64,000 bases of DNA from Mastigamoeba balamuthi (lineage: Eukaryota > Evosea > Mastigamoebida > Mastigamoebidae), in the NCBI GenBank assembly GCA_902651635.1, contig CACRSC010000005.1:518847-582846 (forward strand), read 5' to 3'. The notes beneath the pieces are model-generated. The model was not told the DNA's origin and searched no databases. It worked only from the letters and a program-made list of their open reading frames with translations. The position numbers were made by a program, and so were the translations under genes. Below are positions 10,351-21,842 of this stretch, piece after piece; within the stretch, counting starts at the first letter, position 1; each line of letters opens with the position of its first letter.

Positions 10351-13000
10351 TTTTTTTTCATATTTAGTTTTTTCATTAAAACTGTTAAAATGGTACGTTT
10401 GGCTGCAAAGACATATATGAAAGCAAAGATCTAGTAGAAGAAAGAAATATATTCGTTACCCATTCCACTACCAGTGAGAGATAATTTTTGTAAGCCAGGG
10501 ATGTTGGAGAGGGAAGGGGAGGGGGGTTACAGTGGGTGGTGTGTCTGGGGGGGGGAGGGCATGTGTGTTGTGTAGCTTGGGGGGGTATGTCCAGGGGTGG
10601 GAAGACTGGTTCCACGACTGCGTCCTGTTCTTGGTTCATCACTTTGGTTGTATATTTGATGAACATACTGGTTATCAAGTGGTTGTTGGAAGCATCGGGA
10701 GTTTGGTGGCACTTACGGGCTTTTTTGATAGTGACGTTGTCCAGTGCCACAGGAGCTGAAGTGTCTAGTGTTTTTCTTTTGTTTTTCACGGTTGAGGTCG
10801 GTTCCTCTGTTTGTCCCTCATTGTGTGGAGCTGCATGGTCGGGGGGTCTGTCCGAAGGGCTGTGAAAGTCTGTGCTATACAGGCTTTGATAGTATCACTC
10901 TCGTCTCCCCATCCTTCTAGCTGGTGGCTATGGATATGTTGGAGCACTATTTCGCCTCTTTTGGCATGGGCAAGTTCCCGTAGTTGGGGGAAACATTGGA
11001 TTACATCTCTGTCTGTCTACTATGGTGGTGAGGTCCCCCTTGTTCAGTGTCTGGATGATAAGATCATTGTTGCATGCTATACATTTAGTGGTAGGGTCCG
11101 TGATCTCCACCAGCACAGAGCTCTGGTGTCCAGGAGACGGGTGCTCCCTTGACCTGTATTGCTTCATTCATCTCTGGGTATCCATCTACCACTACAGCCA
11201 TTGCCATGTTGCCTGTGCTGGGATCATAAGATTCATCGGTTTCTATTAGGAGCCAGTTTCACCAGATGCCCTCCATCATATTGGACATGAATCTCCACTG
11301 TAGTTCCAGATTTGTGTTAAAGTGGAATCCAAGTAGGCTCAGGTCAGCATGCTGGCATGTTGGTGCACCTTGGTTGTTTCATACAAAGTGGCATGTCAAC
11401 CCCTCTGTACGCTTTCTGTTCTTTTTCCAACCCCATGCTCCCACTGAGCTAAGAAGGATTCGTTCATGGTGAGTCCGATCTCAGCAGGTGTATTCATGTC
11501 CAGCAGGAAATTTCTTTCTCCTGTAAAGGAAGAGGAAAGGGCAGTAAAGCTCAAATGAGCTGACCACGAAGAGTGTTGGAGCAACTTAACGCCTGCCTCT
11601 CTTGGCAGGAGAAGAGAAGTGTCTCTTGGCAGGAGGAGAGAACGAGGTCGCACGCTCCTGTGCGGCTGCAGTGGCTGCGATGGTACGCTTCCTTGTTAAA
11701 CGGGTAGCCCTGCCCCTGGAGGGCTTGTCGATCTTCATGTCTTATTTGGGTTTGTCAGTGTCCTTAATGTGCTTCTCGCTCATCAGCAGCCTTTGTCCTT
11801 GACGACCTCCGTGTTGGCATAGCACAAGATCCCCTCTTGGCAGACCTTGACAAACTGGCAGGCTCAGGCTCCTGGGGCTTCTCTGTCTTGTCAGGCTTCT
11901 CAGGCTCGCCAGGCTTCTTCATCTTATCAGGCTTCTCCGATTCCTTGTGCTTGTCTGCATGCTTCTCGGGTCCTTTTTTGCTAAAGAGGAAACAGTTGAG
12001 TCATCACTGAGGTCAAACAGGTTGTAGTTTGACTTCTGTTTTTCCTCTGAATAAAAGGTAAGATTACATTATAAAAAAGCAAAGTACTATTGAGTACACG
12101 GAGCTGCTGCAAGGACAGGTTAGGCCGAGCCTGTGGATTTGTGGGGGAACTGGTCTCGAGCCCGGTGTGCGACTGAGGAGTTGGGCTGATGTCTGCGGAT
12201 GCAGTTGAGGCCTTGGGCTTCTGCTTCTTGGTCATGGACGGGCTCTTGCCTTTCGTTCTGGTAATGTTGTCAGTCACCACAGCTGCAGCAGCAGGCTCAT
12301 CTTTCTCCCTAGCAGGCTCTTTGTCAGACTTGCTGGTGTGCAACTCGTCCGTGAATGAAGGAGTTGGGACCGGCTCAACTCTGTCAGTGGCAGGGATGTC
12401 ATCGGAATCATTCCCTGCACCAGCAGCTTCTGCAACCATGTCCTGGGCCTGGGTGGCAGATCTGCTCTCATTCTCTTTTGTGGGACGAGTCAGATTTATT
12501 GGGGGGAAAAATAATCGCGGACGATAAAAAAGAAGAAATACTGAAGGGAATTGGAGTTGCTGATGATACAGCAGAATGAACAAATGTAATGGAAGTGCCA
12601 GGGTATGACGGACCCTGGGGTTCCTGGGGATCGGCAGCAATGGAGGAGGCTGCTGCTGCAGCAGCAGCAACACGGAGAGATGCAGAGGATTTCTTCTGCA
12701 ACCTCATCCTGGAGCTTGATACGGCAGACAAAGCAGAGACAGGGACTGTGGATTACAGGAGAATGAGGTAGAACAAGAGTGTAAGACATATGAAGAAAGA
12801 GAAGAAGAAAAGAGAACACGAACTCTCTGGAGCAGTGGGGGGCTGTGACGCTGGCAAGGAAGATGAAGAGGCAGATTCAGCAGGCTGGGAGAAACCTGCA
12901 CATGATTAGAAGAAAGAAAAAGAGACAGGGAAATACCTTCATCGAAGGTCTGGGGTTTGTTGAGGAGGTTCCTGGTCAGATGGCCAGTGTCGTCAGAGGT
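10351..13000. other. Region of decayed or unresolved minus-strand coding DNA
   Basis: Minus-strand segments look coding in patches: about 11240-11310 reads LELQWRFMSNMMEGI, about 11480-11540 reads NFLLDMNTPAEIGLTMNES, and 12100-12670 is Ser/Pro/Ala/Lys-rich. They may be 3' exons of the large minus-strand gene above 13 kb or parts of another gene. Bases 10430-10600 match 33405-33590, a dispersed repeat with CCCATTC...TACCAGTGAG and a G-rich tract. No splice chain could be closed. Confidence 0.35.
10430..10600 (+). repeat. Dispersed repeat with G-rich tract, copy 1
   Basis: Shares TTACCCATTC..TACCAGTGAG, GCCAGGG, AGTGGGTGGTG and a long G run with 33405-33590 in the same orientation. Confidence 0.55.
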
Positions 13001-16000
13001 CACGACTTCCTTCATGCCAGCAGGGGGGACGAATGCTTGGGAATATGTAAGATGAAGTAAGAGGAAACCAAAAAAGATGAATGTGAGATAAGTGACAGGA
13101 TGCTGAAGGAGACGGAGGAGCCAGAGGAGATGATGGAGCAGCCTGCTCTGTGGACATGCTGGAGTTAAAGGTATCACTGGTTCGCAACTGGGAGAGGACA
13201 CTCTGGGGGAGACGACGTGGTTCGAAAGTAGACAGGGCAGCAGTGGCAGCTGGAGCAGTAGCAGCTGCTGGATGGTCATTGACAGATGAACTCTCTGAGA
13301 AGGAAGGATCTGAGTCTAGGTAAAAAAGAGAATTAAAAGTATGTAAGTACCCATTATCTGGGGCACGGAAGACTCTGCGTCCTGCGGTGAGAAAGGGACC
13401 CATTCGTCAGTGTCTGGCTTCTTGAAGTCGACGAGGTTGTTGTAGGACACCGAGAACAAGTGAAGCAGTCTCAGGTTGACCTACAGGAAACAGTAAGAGA
13501 AAAAGCAAAGAACAGAATTAATCGCAAGTGATAAAACAGAAGTTTGACTTTAATGATGTAAGGAAGAGAAAGAAGAGAAACACATATAAGAACTTTTATC
13601 AAGTGTGATAAGTAACGAGACCCAAGCACCATTGACAGGATGGCATTGGTGTCATTGAGGAGCAGATTGCATGTCCTGTGATAGCAAACCCTCGAGTGCA
13701 ATGCCCAGCAGAGAGGAGCGAGGCTGAAAGGAGCTTCGATCTCGAGAAGACTGTGCTCGAAGCTGATCTCCATCATGTACTGATCCATGAGCTTTTCCCC
13801 ATCGTTGGAAAGCTTCAGCGTGGCAATCGACAGGAAGTGCAGCAGGTTGTGGATGGTCGTGTAGTCTATGGTTGGCATCGAGCTCCCATGCAGCAGATCC
13901 AGGGGATCGGACTTTAATGCAAGAAAGGTGGACTTAAGCAAGGACGTGAACTTATCATGGGCCTTGCTCGAGAGGAAGTTGACAACAAGGTTGTAGTGTA
14001 TATGCTGTTCAAGGGTCTGGGCCCATACATGTTCTTCCATTGGAATCAGGGGAATGACTGCTGTCAGGAACCAGTGAGGTGCCATCCGGGACTTTGGATT
14101 CTGTGGGGGCAGAAATGGCAGTATCATTGGGAACTCATAGTCACATGGGAAAATGGCAGCAACTGCACATGCTATGACATAAGATTGTGAGTGATGCCAT
14201 ATGTATAATAATGTTAAGTACCAAGCGGATTGAGTTTCGGTATGAAGTCTCTCAGGTCATCTGAAGACTGCAGTGTGCTCATGTCGACGAGCATGATGTT
14301 GGGATGGAAGGACTTATACAGTCCGTAGCACTGCTTCCAGCAGTCTCGAAGGAAGAAGTTCGTGCAGCAGCGATCCATGTACCTGGAGAACTCCAAAGAC
14401 ACCTCCTTGTATATCTGCATGAACAAAACAGAGCAACAGTTAATACTGATGTACAGTGCTGCAGCTGTACCTTGACAGGATAGACGAGCTCGTTTCAGTT
14501 AACCATGACGGGTTTCTCGGACAAGATGAAGTGTCCATGTTCTTCAATGCAGCATCGATCTCCGATTCCTTGGTCAGCTTTCCCCACATGATGGCTGCTG
14601 TCACTGGCCCCATCTGGAGTTCAAAGTCCGAGGCAGGGCAGTTGACGTAGTCTGACAACCAACTGGAGTGCACAGTGTTCTTCAGCATCCTGAGCTGCAT
14701 CTTTGAGAATGAGCGCAGTTCCTTGTCCTTGGTGTTCAATGCCATGATCAACCCCTTGACCTGTAAGTAGATCTGATACGAGTCTTGGATCGACTGGAAC
14801 AGTTGGCAGCACTGGTCATGAGTGAGCTTCTTGGTGGCAGCTCGCCTGCTAATTTGTCAGCAGTGATTTTTATTGCATGTGATTGCACCTGATGAAGTGC
14901 AGTATGTTATCGACCAAGAGAGACCACAAGGTCGTCATCTCCAATGCACTGGAAGGAATCTTGTTAATTCCTTCAATCTTGCTTATCTCATGGAACAGCT
15001 TCTGCACGTCCTCTGGCTTCCAGGTCATCAGCTTGCTCGCAATCAGCACGATCTTCTTGCAGTTGTTCTGGGACTCGAAGATCTTACTGAATAGCTGTAG
15101 CAAACACAGATTGAGTTTATATGTATGAATCCGCATGACGTCTTCAGACGAGGGTCTGGGTACATGTGACTGGCGCCTCTTGACGTCATGGACCCTGTCC
15201 TTCTGCCTTCCCTCTGCTCCTGCGGCGGCAGCAGGTCGAGCCCGTCGAACTCCTTGCTGCCTGCCTGTGTCTGCGGCCGCCCTGCCCCCGATCCCGGTGG
15301 TGCCATGGCTAATAACAACAGCACTCACCACTTCCTTGCTCTCGATCGCTGCAACATTGAGCTTCAATGTCACCTTGATCTTCTTGTTGTCCAGCATGGA
15401 CTCCTTCATTTTCTTCTGCTTCTTACCTGCCTGTGCCTGCTTGACTCCAGCCTTCGTGATGGACTCCTTGCTCATGCTCTGTGCCGTGTCCCTCATGATC
15501 CAGGCTCCACTTGAGGTACATGAAGAAGTGATCCTCAGCATGCCAGTGTGCTGAGGTCTGAAGCCCACGTGCGAGCATGTCCTGCTGCGACTCTGTAAGT
15601 CCGATGTCAGCCAGAATGATCTCAATAATGACCTTGTCTCCCATTATCTTGCTCCTACATCAAGTTAGTTTTATCGCATGTGATAAAATGCTCTACTTAC
15701 ATTTCCAGCAATAGAGTGACCTCCCACCTGGTATTCCTGTCAATGCAGATAAGGGCAACATCGTTGTACTCTGGTCCTGTCAGGTCCACCACTGATGTTG
15801 GCCCATCAGTGTATGGCTTCGCTGCTTTACGTAGGGCAGAGTGGTTTTCTTCTGACCTCTTGATGCAAACAATCCACCCACTGAACCTCTGCCAGCCTCT
15901 GGCAGCAATCTCCTTCAACATTGCTCGTACATCAGTTGCATTCATGTCCCTCAAAAACCCTAAATTTCAGAGTTTTAGTGTTTGGCAATACAAATGTTTA

Positions 16001-16574
16001 AAAATACTGAAATAATGTTAATTTAGTTAATATTTTCATGTATTTATTGAAGAAACACATGGTAAAAACAGTAAAATGACAGTATGTTAATAATAAAATG
16101 CTATCCAAAAAGCATTGAAAAAGTAGCATACCGGGTTTGAGCTGAGTCCAGTGCACAATGGCCTACATGGACGCCCCACCTTCTGGGATTTTCGGAATGT
16201 TTCCAAGGCAGTAGTCAATCGAGATCTTTGGCAGCCCTAGCTGAGAAGTGATTCCCTTACCTCTCTCTTGACCTTGATTCCATCATGAGGTATCTCCTTT
16301 GCTGTACATGGTTAGAATGTGCAAATAGTATGAAATACTTACTGCTCATTTGCAGTGTATCAGGAAACAGGAGGGGCAGCAGTCTCTTAAGGAAGTCATT
16401 CTCCATGTCGGTGATCTTAGTCTTGCTCTCAGACACACTCTTCACTGTCTCCTGCTTCCTGTTGTCCTCCCTCCTCTTCTGTTCGTCCTTCTTCTTCTTC
16501 TTCTTTTTCTTATCTGTTGGCAACCAGAATGTTGACAACGGCCTTCTTCTCATCTCTGCTTGCCTCTTTTTTAC
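13000..16574 (-). CDS. Large unidentified multi-exon gene with hairpin introns
   Basis: Reading the minus strand, exons include 16574-16343 and 16301-16261 (Lys-rich, DKKKKKKKKDEQKRRED, then LLPLLFPDTLQM), 15959-15701 (RGWQRFSGWIVCIKRSEEN), 15654 to about 15400 (GDKVIIEIILADIGLTES), 14414-14222 (FSRYMDRCCTNFFLRDCW), 14162-13630 (PMEEHVWAQTLEQHIHYNL), 13480-13351 (LLHLFSVSYNNLVDFKKPD) and 13316 to about 13000 (Ser/Pro/Ala-rich). Junctions 16343/16301, 15701/15654, 14222/14162, 13630/13480 and 13351/13316 close in phase. Others do not, so the gene may be partly decayed. No family is recognised. Introns 15655-15700 and 13481-13629 contain TTTTATCAC-type palindromes. The globular part looks like a sizeable helical protein; nuclear or cytoplasmic location is unknown. 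Confidence 0.5.
13481..13629 (-). other. Intron with two palindromes (minus strand)
   Basis: The donor is GTGCTTGG at 13629 and the acceptor CCTGTAG at 13481. Two imperfect palindromes, TTATCACACTTGATAA and TTTTATCACTTGCGATTAA, lie inside the 149-base intron. Confidence 0.55.
15655..15700 (-). other. 46-base hairpin intron (minus strand)
   Basis: The donor is GTAAGTAG, then the palindrome TTTTATCACATGCGATAAAA, directly overlapping the branch-like ACTAAC, then TTGATGTAG. The flanking codons join in phase 2. It is the clearest example of the hairpin-intron pattern. Confidence 0.7.
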
Positions 16575-17372
16575 CTATTAACAATTTTATCACACGTGAT
16601 TAAGCTAGGAGGAGCATAGTACTACATAGAAATCAATTCTTTTTCTATATGCAAACAATTGTACAACAATTACTGTATTTACAAATTTGCTTATGTTAAT
16701 TAAACTACTCTCAATACATTTACAGTATTTATATATTATATGTACTGTCTCTTCTCTGTTTATGTTTTTATCGTGAGTGAATTAAACAGCTGCTGCTGTT
16801 GATGTAAATCATGACGTCACGATTTACGTCATCGAAATATCTCAGAAGTGGGATATTTAACCACAATAATAAAAAGGACAGGGATAGTACACATACCTCT
16901 ACCGGTGATTTAGCTGAGTACCTTCTCGGTGGTTGGTGAGCTCCTCCCTCTATCTCTGTTTTGTTATAAAATGAATCTTTTTAGCTTGATTTGTTCTTTC
17001 CGTTAATATCATTAAATGAATCTATGACGTCATCACATAGTGCTTCGTTTTATCACACGTGATAAAACATCATGTATTATATTTATACGCCACTCCTTGG
17101 TAATTATATGATGTTTAAATGTACTTATCATCTTTCCTTTAGTTTAATATGTTCTTTCGCAATACAACCCTTCTATATTCCTCTTCTGATGTCCTCTTCA
17201 TTTTTATCGTGCATGATAAAATCATATATTGACACTTTATTACAGAGTGCCCTCTGCATGGCCAGTGATGGTATAACATTAAGTCATCATTACATACTAT
17301 TACTTAAGTCTATTCATAGCTCATTCCAACCTCTCTGATTCATGCTCTCTCCACGACCTTCCCTCAAACTCC
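16575..17372. other. AT-rich interval with several TTTTATCAC-type palindromes
   Basis: Palindromes or half-palindromes of the intron-hairpin family occur near 16585 (ACACGTGATTAA), 17050 (TTTTATCACACGTGATAAAA) and 17205 (TTTTATCGTGCATGATAAAA). It may contain 5' exons of the two flanking, divergently arranged genes, but I could not define them. Confidence 0.4.
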
Positions 17373-18530
17373 GTGCTGTTCCACCACCCTATAACTGCTG
17401 CTGCAACTTCCATAGTCGCCTTCCAATCCCAGCTCCTTCTGATGCCACCTTTTCTTGCTCTGCATTCCACAGAGTATGACCAAGCTGAACAACAGCTTTC
17501 CGAGCATTGCTCCTCCCTGACTGCCTCTGATTTCTTCAAGTGCTCCTCTTCCACTGACACCTCTGCCTTCATGGGTTCACTCATTTACATTTTTATCACA
17601 CACGATAAAACTAACTCACATCCAGCTTCTCTTCGGTTTTGCTCCAATCTGACAATGGCCAGGCAGCTCCAGTTGACCAAGGGCTTGAAGACCACGTCTT
17701 TATCAGCTCTGCAGGTCATTGAGGAGTTGAGTAACTACCTGAGTGCAAGAGAGGGTAGGAAGCTCAATGCCGCTGCTCTCATAGAAGAGCTGGTTGTGAT
17801 GTACTTCTATGATTGCTGTTCGCTCTCTTGCCTTCTGGATTTGTCGCCCAGGGCAGTCATCGACATTCAATACTACTGGCTTCCCATGAGCCAGAGAGAT
17901 ACAGCCACCGTCCTTCACCAACACACTGAGCTCAAGTGCAAGGAACACGGAATCACGTTGTACCCTGCTGACAAGAAGTGTCACCTGTTTCTGTGTTGCA
18001 AGGCTTTTGTGCTGGCCACCAGTCTTGATTGCAAGACTGTGTTCCCCCACTTTGACTCTGTACCTCGGTTTGTTTATCACATGTGATAAAACTAACTTTC
18101 TGCAAAAGCCCTATTCAGAGCATGTCTGTTGCCCTGAAATCGTCCATTGTCTGTGCCTACCTGTCCACTGTAGTAGTTCTGATGGAAGAGTTCCTTCCGA
18201 TGCCAATCAGCCACAGGGCCATACTATGGTGAACCTGCACCTGACTGGTCTCATTGCAGCTTCTGGCTCGAACTGGTCTCCGATCTCTTGAGCAAGGGCC
18301 ATGGCAACAGAGCCCTGCCCAGCCTGAAGCTGTTCTACTACATCTGGCTTACTGACTTCCCCTGGCTCAGATGCGTCAAGTGCAAGGGGAAGCACAGAGT
18401 CTGTTCCATCTGCACTGTGTACTGGGACCATAAACTATTTGTGAATAATAACAAGCATCTTATCACTGGCGAACGTCATGCAAAAGATATTTTAAGATAT
18501 TCTTCATTTTTTAACATTATGTGTAAGTGA
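17373..18530 (+). CDS. Unidentified four-exon gene
   Basis: Exons 17373-17574, 17626-18059, 18119-18228 and 18260-18530 join in phases 1, 0 and 2 and stop at TGA 18528-18530, giving up to 338 codons. The true start may be upstream, because the frame opens before any ATG, or at an internal Met near 17442. The protein contains LNAAALIEELVVMYFYDC, a Cys-rich KKCHLFLCCKAF, a hydrophobic AYLSTVVVLMEEF and a CxxC pair (CVKCKGKHRVCSIC) that could bind zinc. Introns 17575-17625 and 18060-18118 carry the palindrome plus ACTAAC. The third intron is only 31 bases, with a CTGAC branch. No family is recognised. Confidence 0.6.
17575..17625 (+). other. 51-base hairpin intron
   Basis: The donor is GTTCACTC, the palindrome TTTTATCACACACGATAAAA, branch ACTAAC immediately after it, and acceptor ATCCAG. 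Phase 1 closes. Confidence 0.7.
18060..18118 (+). other. 59-base hairpin intron
   Basis: The donor is GTACCTCG, the palindrome GTTTATCACATGTGATAAA, branch ACTAAC overlapping its end, and acceptor TTCAG. Phase 0 closes. Confidence 0.7.
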
Positions 18531-19076
18531 AGTACCTTATCTTGACTACGAGGTCCATCTGCTACTTGGCCAGTAAGTTACAATATGATCTGGACATTAT
18601 TTACATGCATTATGAACATGTACCAATGAAGAAAACGAAATCTACAAAGTGTATTTGTTACAGGAAATGGGATTTCAGCATTTCTTGGTTCACATGGATG
18701 GATGTTAATGAGCTTGAATTTTGCACAGATACTAATGGTAAAGTTGAGATGGATCTTTTTCAAATATCTAAATAAATCTAAATATTTCTTCTACTTCTAT
18801 CACCAGCAATTAACACTCCCACCTGTACATGAATCCCTCAGGATAAGATTATGTCTAACATTATCCTATTACTGAAATTGCCAGTGATAAAGAATTATTG
18901 ATTGTTACCAGTTTGGGCAATGCTGTTCAGTCTTTGTTAATGCTAAGCTGTTTAATCGCCAGCAATAACAGTCAGTTGTTTGTTTAATCTCTTCACAAAC
19001 ATTTGTACCCTCTCCCCCCCTGCAGAACTGCCACAATTCATGGTGAGTGGGCAAGAAAGACTTGCCCATCCCCAAA
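18531..19076. other. No gene recognised
   Basis: AT-rich. Plus-strand open segments at 18527-18775 may be trailing exons of the preceding gene, since a GTAAGT donor lies near 18522, but nothing downstream confirms it. Confidence 0.3.
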
Positions 19077-19486
19077 ATGAGCAAGGCCAAGATGCGGTGC
19101 CTTGTCAAGAAGTTGGGCAGGGTGCGTTCTGCCCTCCTCTTGCCCTTCCTGCCTCCTTCCTGCTCTCATTCATTTAACAGGTTTTCCCTCGTTTTTACAG
19201 TATTCCCCTGCCCCCTCCCGTTTTTCTCGGGTTTGCGTGCCCCTGAAAACAGGAAGTGCTGCCCCAGCAGCACCAATAGATGTTGATGGCAGCGTGGTTG
19301 CCGCCATCATTAATGCCCTCCACACCAGTATCCGTCAAATGACAGTGTGTTTTCCCTTCTCCCTGCCCCTTCCATTATTCCTGCACCTCCGAAAATTCTA
19401 ACAAAAAAACGTCACAGGAGCAGCTCAGGGAGAAGCTGTGGCTGGAATACCAGCAGCAGCATGCCAATGACAAGTACCACCAGTGA
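19077..19486 (+). CDS. Small lysine-rich protein, three exons
   Basis: ATG 19077 starts exon 19077-19121, joined to 19201-19344 and 19418-19486, all in phase 0, stopping at TGA 19484-19486: 85 residues. The start MSKAKMRCLVKKLGR is basic, the middle has PAAPIDVDGSVVAAIINALH, and the end is a helical EQLREKLWLEYQQQH. The introns end TTTTTACAG and GTCACAG, the second with a TCTAAC branch. An alternative splice from 19480 into 19515-19592 is also open. The family is unknown. The basic start and helical tail would suit a nucleic-acid-binding or assembly protein, but that is a guess. Confidence 0.5.
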
Positions 19487-19739
19487 GCTGACAAGGAGGA
19501 CACCCAGGAGTGGCAGGTGTGACACCACAGTAGTCATCATCACTGTCACAGCCCAAGCCCCTCCAGCAGCACTGTGGGAGCAGTGCCTCTGAGAAGGAGC
19601 TCACCTTGAGCTCCTTCTTAGAGGAAGAGGATTTCCGTAAAAACCTGGGCAGGAAAGTGTGCTTTTCCTCCCTGTCCTCCTTTCTACCCTTCTCTGTTTA
19701 CCAATTTTCTCTGTTTAAGGGGGGGGGGGTTTCTCATCC

Positions 19740-19810
19740 AATGATGCGCTTTTGTGCATAATGTGCATAATGCGTAAGTATAGTGCAAGTGTTGTGCATT
19801 ATGTGCATTA
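19740..19810. repeat. ATGTGCATTATGCGCA low-complexity patch
   Basis: Repeats of TGTGCAT, AATGCG and ATTATGCAC, similar to 8640-8860. It lies just before an acceptor TTTTTTACAG at 19836, so it is probably intronic. Confidence 0.45.
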
Positions 19811-19836
19811 TGCACATGTCTAATACTTTTTTACAG

Positions 19837-20064
19837 AAGCCGGCTCAGGCTTTGAAAATAGCCAAGGCCAAGCCAGCCAAAAGGTGCAGGGAGGAGGTCT
19901 CTTCTTGCCATGCCCTCGACCTGATCACGAACCCTGTGCAGCATGACTGTGCTGCTGCCAGGGTGGCAGCACAGAAGGCAGAAGAGGAGACACGACAGAT
20001 CCTGTGGCATGCATGGCCCAACAGAGCATCTGAGGGAATACAGGAGCTGAATGATGGCAAGTAA
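19837..20064 (+). CDS. Terminal exon of an unidentified gene
   Basis: After an acceptor TTTTTTACAG the frame runs 75 codons to TAA 20062-20064. The peptide is basic at its start (KIAKAKPAKRCREE), then helical and charged (AQKAEEETRQILWHAW). It may be the last exon of the gene starting at 19077 or of another; the intervening exon (candidate 19550-19640) is uncertain. Confidence 0.4.
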   Translation, partial: KPAQALKIAKAKPAKRCREEVSSCHALDLITNPVQHDCAAARVAAQKAEEETRQILWHAWPNRASEGIQELNDGK

Positions 20065-20079
20065 TACTAGTGTGTGCTG

Positions 20080-20620
20080 AACCATAGGAAATAGAGCATC
20101 ATGTACAAAAGCACCAGTGAAGGCATCCACTGATACCTCACTTTTGTTTTGCATGCAATAGAGATGATAAGCATTCTGGTTACGTAGCATAACTATCAAG
20201 TGGAAGTTAAGCATAGTCCACTTGAGCTGCCTGTAGTACCGGGAGTGAAGGAAACCAGACCTGGCATTGACAGCATCCACAGCATAGTATTCACTCCTGT
20301 ACCACTCTGCAATGGCAGAGACCTCTTTCCACTGCTTTTCATAAGAGGTTCCCCTCTTCTTGGATCTGGTGAGACAGAGGCACACAGTATCAGAAGAAAT
20401 CAGGTTTGTGAGAAGATGGACTTCTCCATTGTCTCTTCAGGCCAGAGAGGCCAAGAAACCATCAGGGGAGACGGAAAATCGCATTTCGTCCTGCTTGAGC
20501 TTGGAGAGTACAGCTCATTTGCCCAGAGCCAGGAAGAAGACCTGGCTGTCATGGAAATTGTGAATCCCCAGTCATTTGCATGAAGCCATTGGGCAGTATC
20601 CCATGTGGAGTAGCCCTGTT
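20080..20620 (-). pseudogene. piggyBac-like transposase remnant
   Basis: The minus strand reads LLTNLISSDTVCLCLTRSKKR, then AEWYRSEYYAVDAVNARSG, then KWTMLNFHLIVMLRNQNAYHLY. This order (a Thr/Ser strand, a basic KR segment, a YN..MGGVD-like position, and a KWW...NAY.LY helix) matches the C-terminal half of DDE_Tnp_1_7 (piggyBac) transposases. Only the C-terminal part is present and the frame is interrupted at least once, so this is a truncated, dead copy. No terminal repeats were identified. Confidence 0.5.
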
Positions 20621-21089
20621 CTATGCACAGGAGATAGGCAGGGCATGAAGGAAGAGTCAGGCATAAGGACTGTGTTCTGTGCAGAAGAACCTGAGAGTGT
20701 TGAGAAGGAACAATGATTTGCATATTACCTGCCCTTGGGGGTTTTCATCTACACCTCTTAGTGAAATGTGTCAGATGTAGTTGTCATTTACCAGTACAAT
20801 GGCTATAAAGCCAAGAAGCTTCTGCCAATCAATAGCAGTCCAGCATCCAGGCCAACTGAGCATTGGGGGATTTGTTATCAATGCCAGTTTCTCCAGGACT
20901 CTTTGATTGGTAAACTCACAGATAAGAGTCAGAAAGGATTAAGTGAAGAATATCATGAAGAACAGCAGGGAGTTGTGCAAGTAGCTGGTATGTCAACCAG
21001 ATGTCCTTGAATCCCATCCTGAACATGTGCAGTAGCAGTTCCAACAAAGTTGTTACTGTTGGACTACACCTGAAAAATTGTTAGATTAA
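20621..21089. other. No gene recognised
   Basis: Possible upstream decay of the piggyBac-like copy. No motif or closing splice chain is visible. Confidence 0.3.
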
Positions 21090-21210
21090 CATAAGTGACA
21101 GTTGAAAAGTGTCACTTTAGTGACAGTTACAAAGTGTCGCTTTAGCGATAGTTAAAAAGTGTCATGAAAGCAACAGTCGAAAAGTATTGTGAAAGCAATA
21201 GTAAAAATCT
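21090..21210. repeat. Hairpin array, GTGACAGTTGAAAAGTGTC family (copy 4)
   Basis: Five or six diverged units flank core B on its left, in the same orientation as the array at 8975-9310. Confidence 0.75.
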
Positions 21211-21842
21211 GAAAAATTATTTAATAAAATAAATAATGAAATACAATCAATTGTGTAATTTTAAAACAGCATTGGATACTATTTTAGCTTACCTGTATGT
21301 GAACAGTTTCTGCTGTTCTCTTGAAGGCACTCCTGCCGAGCTTTCTGCCACAGTTGCCACAGAGCACATATTTCCCTGTGTGCCTAGCCATTTAGGAATT
21401 GTATAAAGGTTTTTTGAAATTCAAATTGGTGTGACTGAGCACAGTCTAACTTAGAAATGCTATATGTGAAGATATTGAGAAGATACTAATATCATGATTT
21501 TTAGATTTATTGAAAGAGATACAAATCTTGAGATTTTAGTGTCTTTTTCAAAACACATGGCGGAGGAGACACCTGCACAACATGCTGCCCACCTCTACTG
21601 GAGAGGCCAGCAGAGGTGCTACAGCCAGAGAAGACCACAGAGACCTCAGCACCAGCAGAACCACCTCCACTGCCATCGTTATCCTCTCCAGTAGCACAAG
21701 TGACAGCAGGATCTAAGGTATGCCATTTATTCACACCCCATACCCAACTGTGAACCTTTCTCAACATTCTTGAATATTTCTCAGAAATCACAGAAGAAGG
21801 AAAAGAGAGAGGAGAAAGAAGATAAAGAACTTCTTCTTTCAA
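21210..21842. mobile_element. Element core B, inverted copy of 9330-9965
   Basis: Mirror image of core A: gene X starts at 21391 on the minus strand and gene Y at about 21558 on the plus strand, with a shared divergent promoter between them. Arrays at 21090-21210 and 21845-22090 face each other across it. Confidence 0.6.
21293..21391 (-). CDS. First exon of a CxxC small protein (gene X, copy B)
   Basis: The ATG at 21391 on the minus strand opens 33 codons ending in CAG before GTAAGC. The core is CGNCGRKLGRSAFKR. Length, splice donor and the CxNCxRKLGRSA signature equal copy A. Confidence 0.5.
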
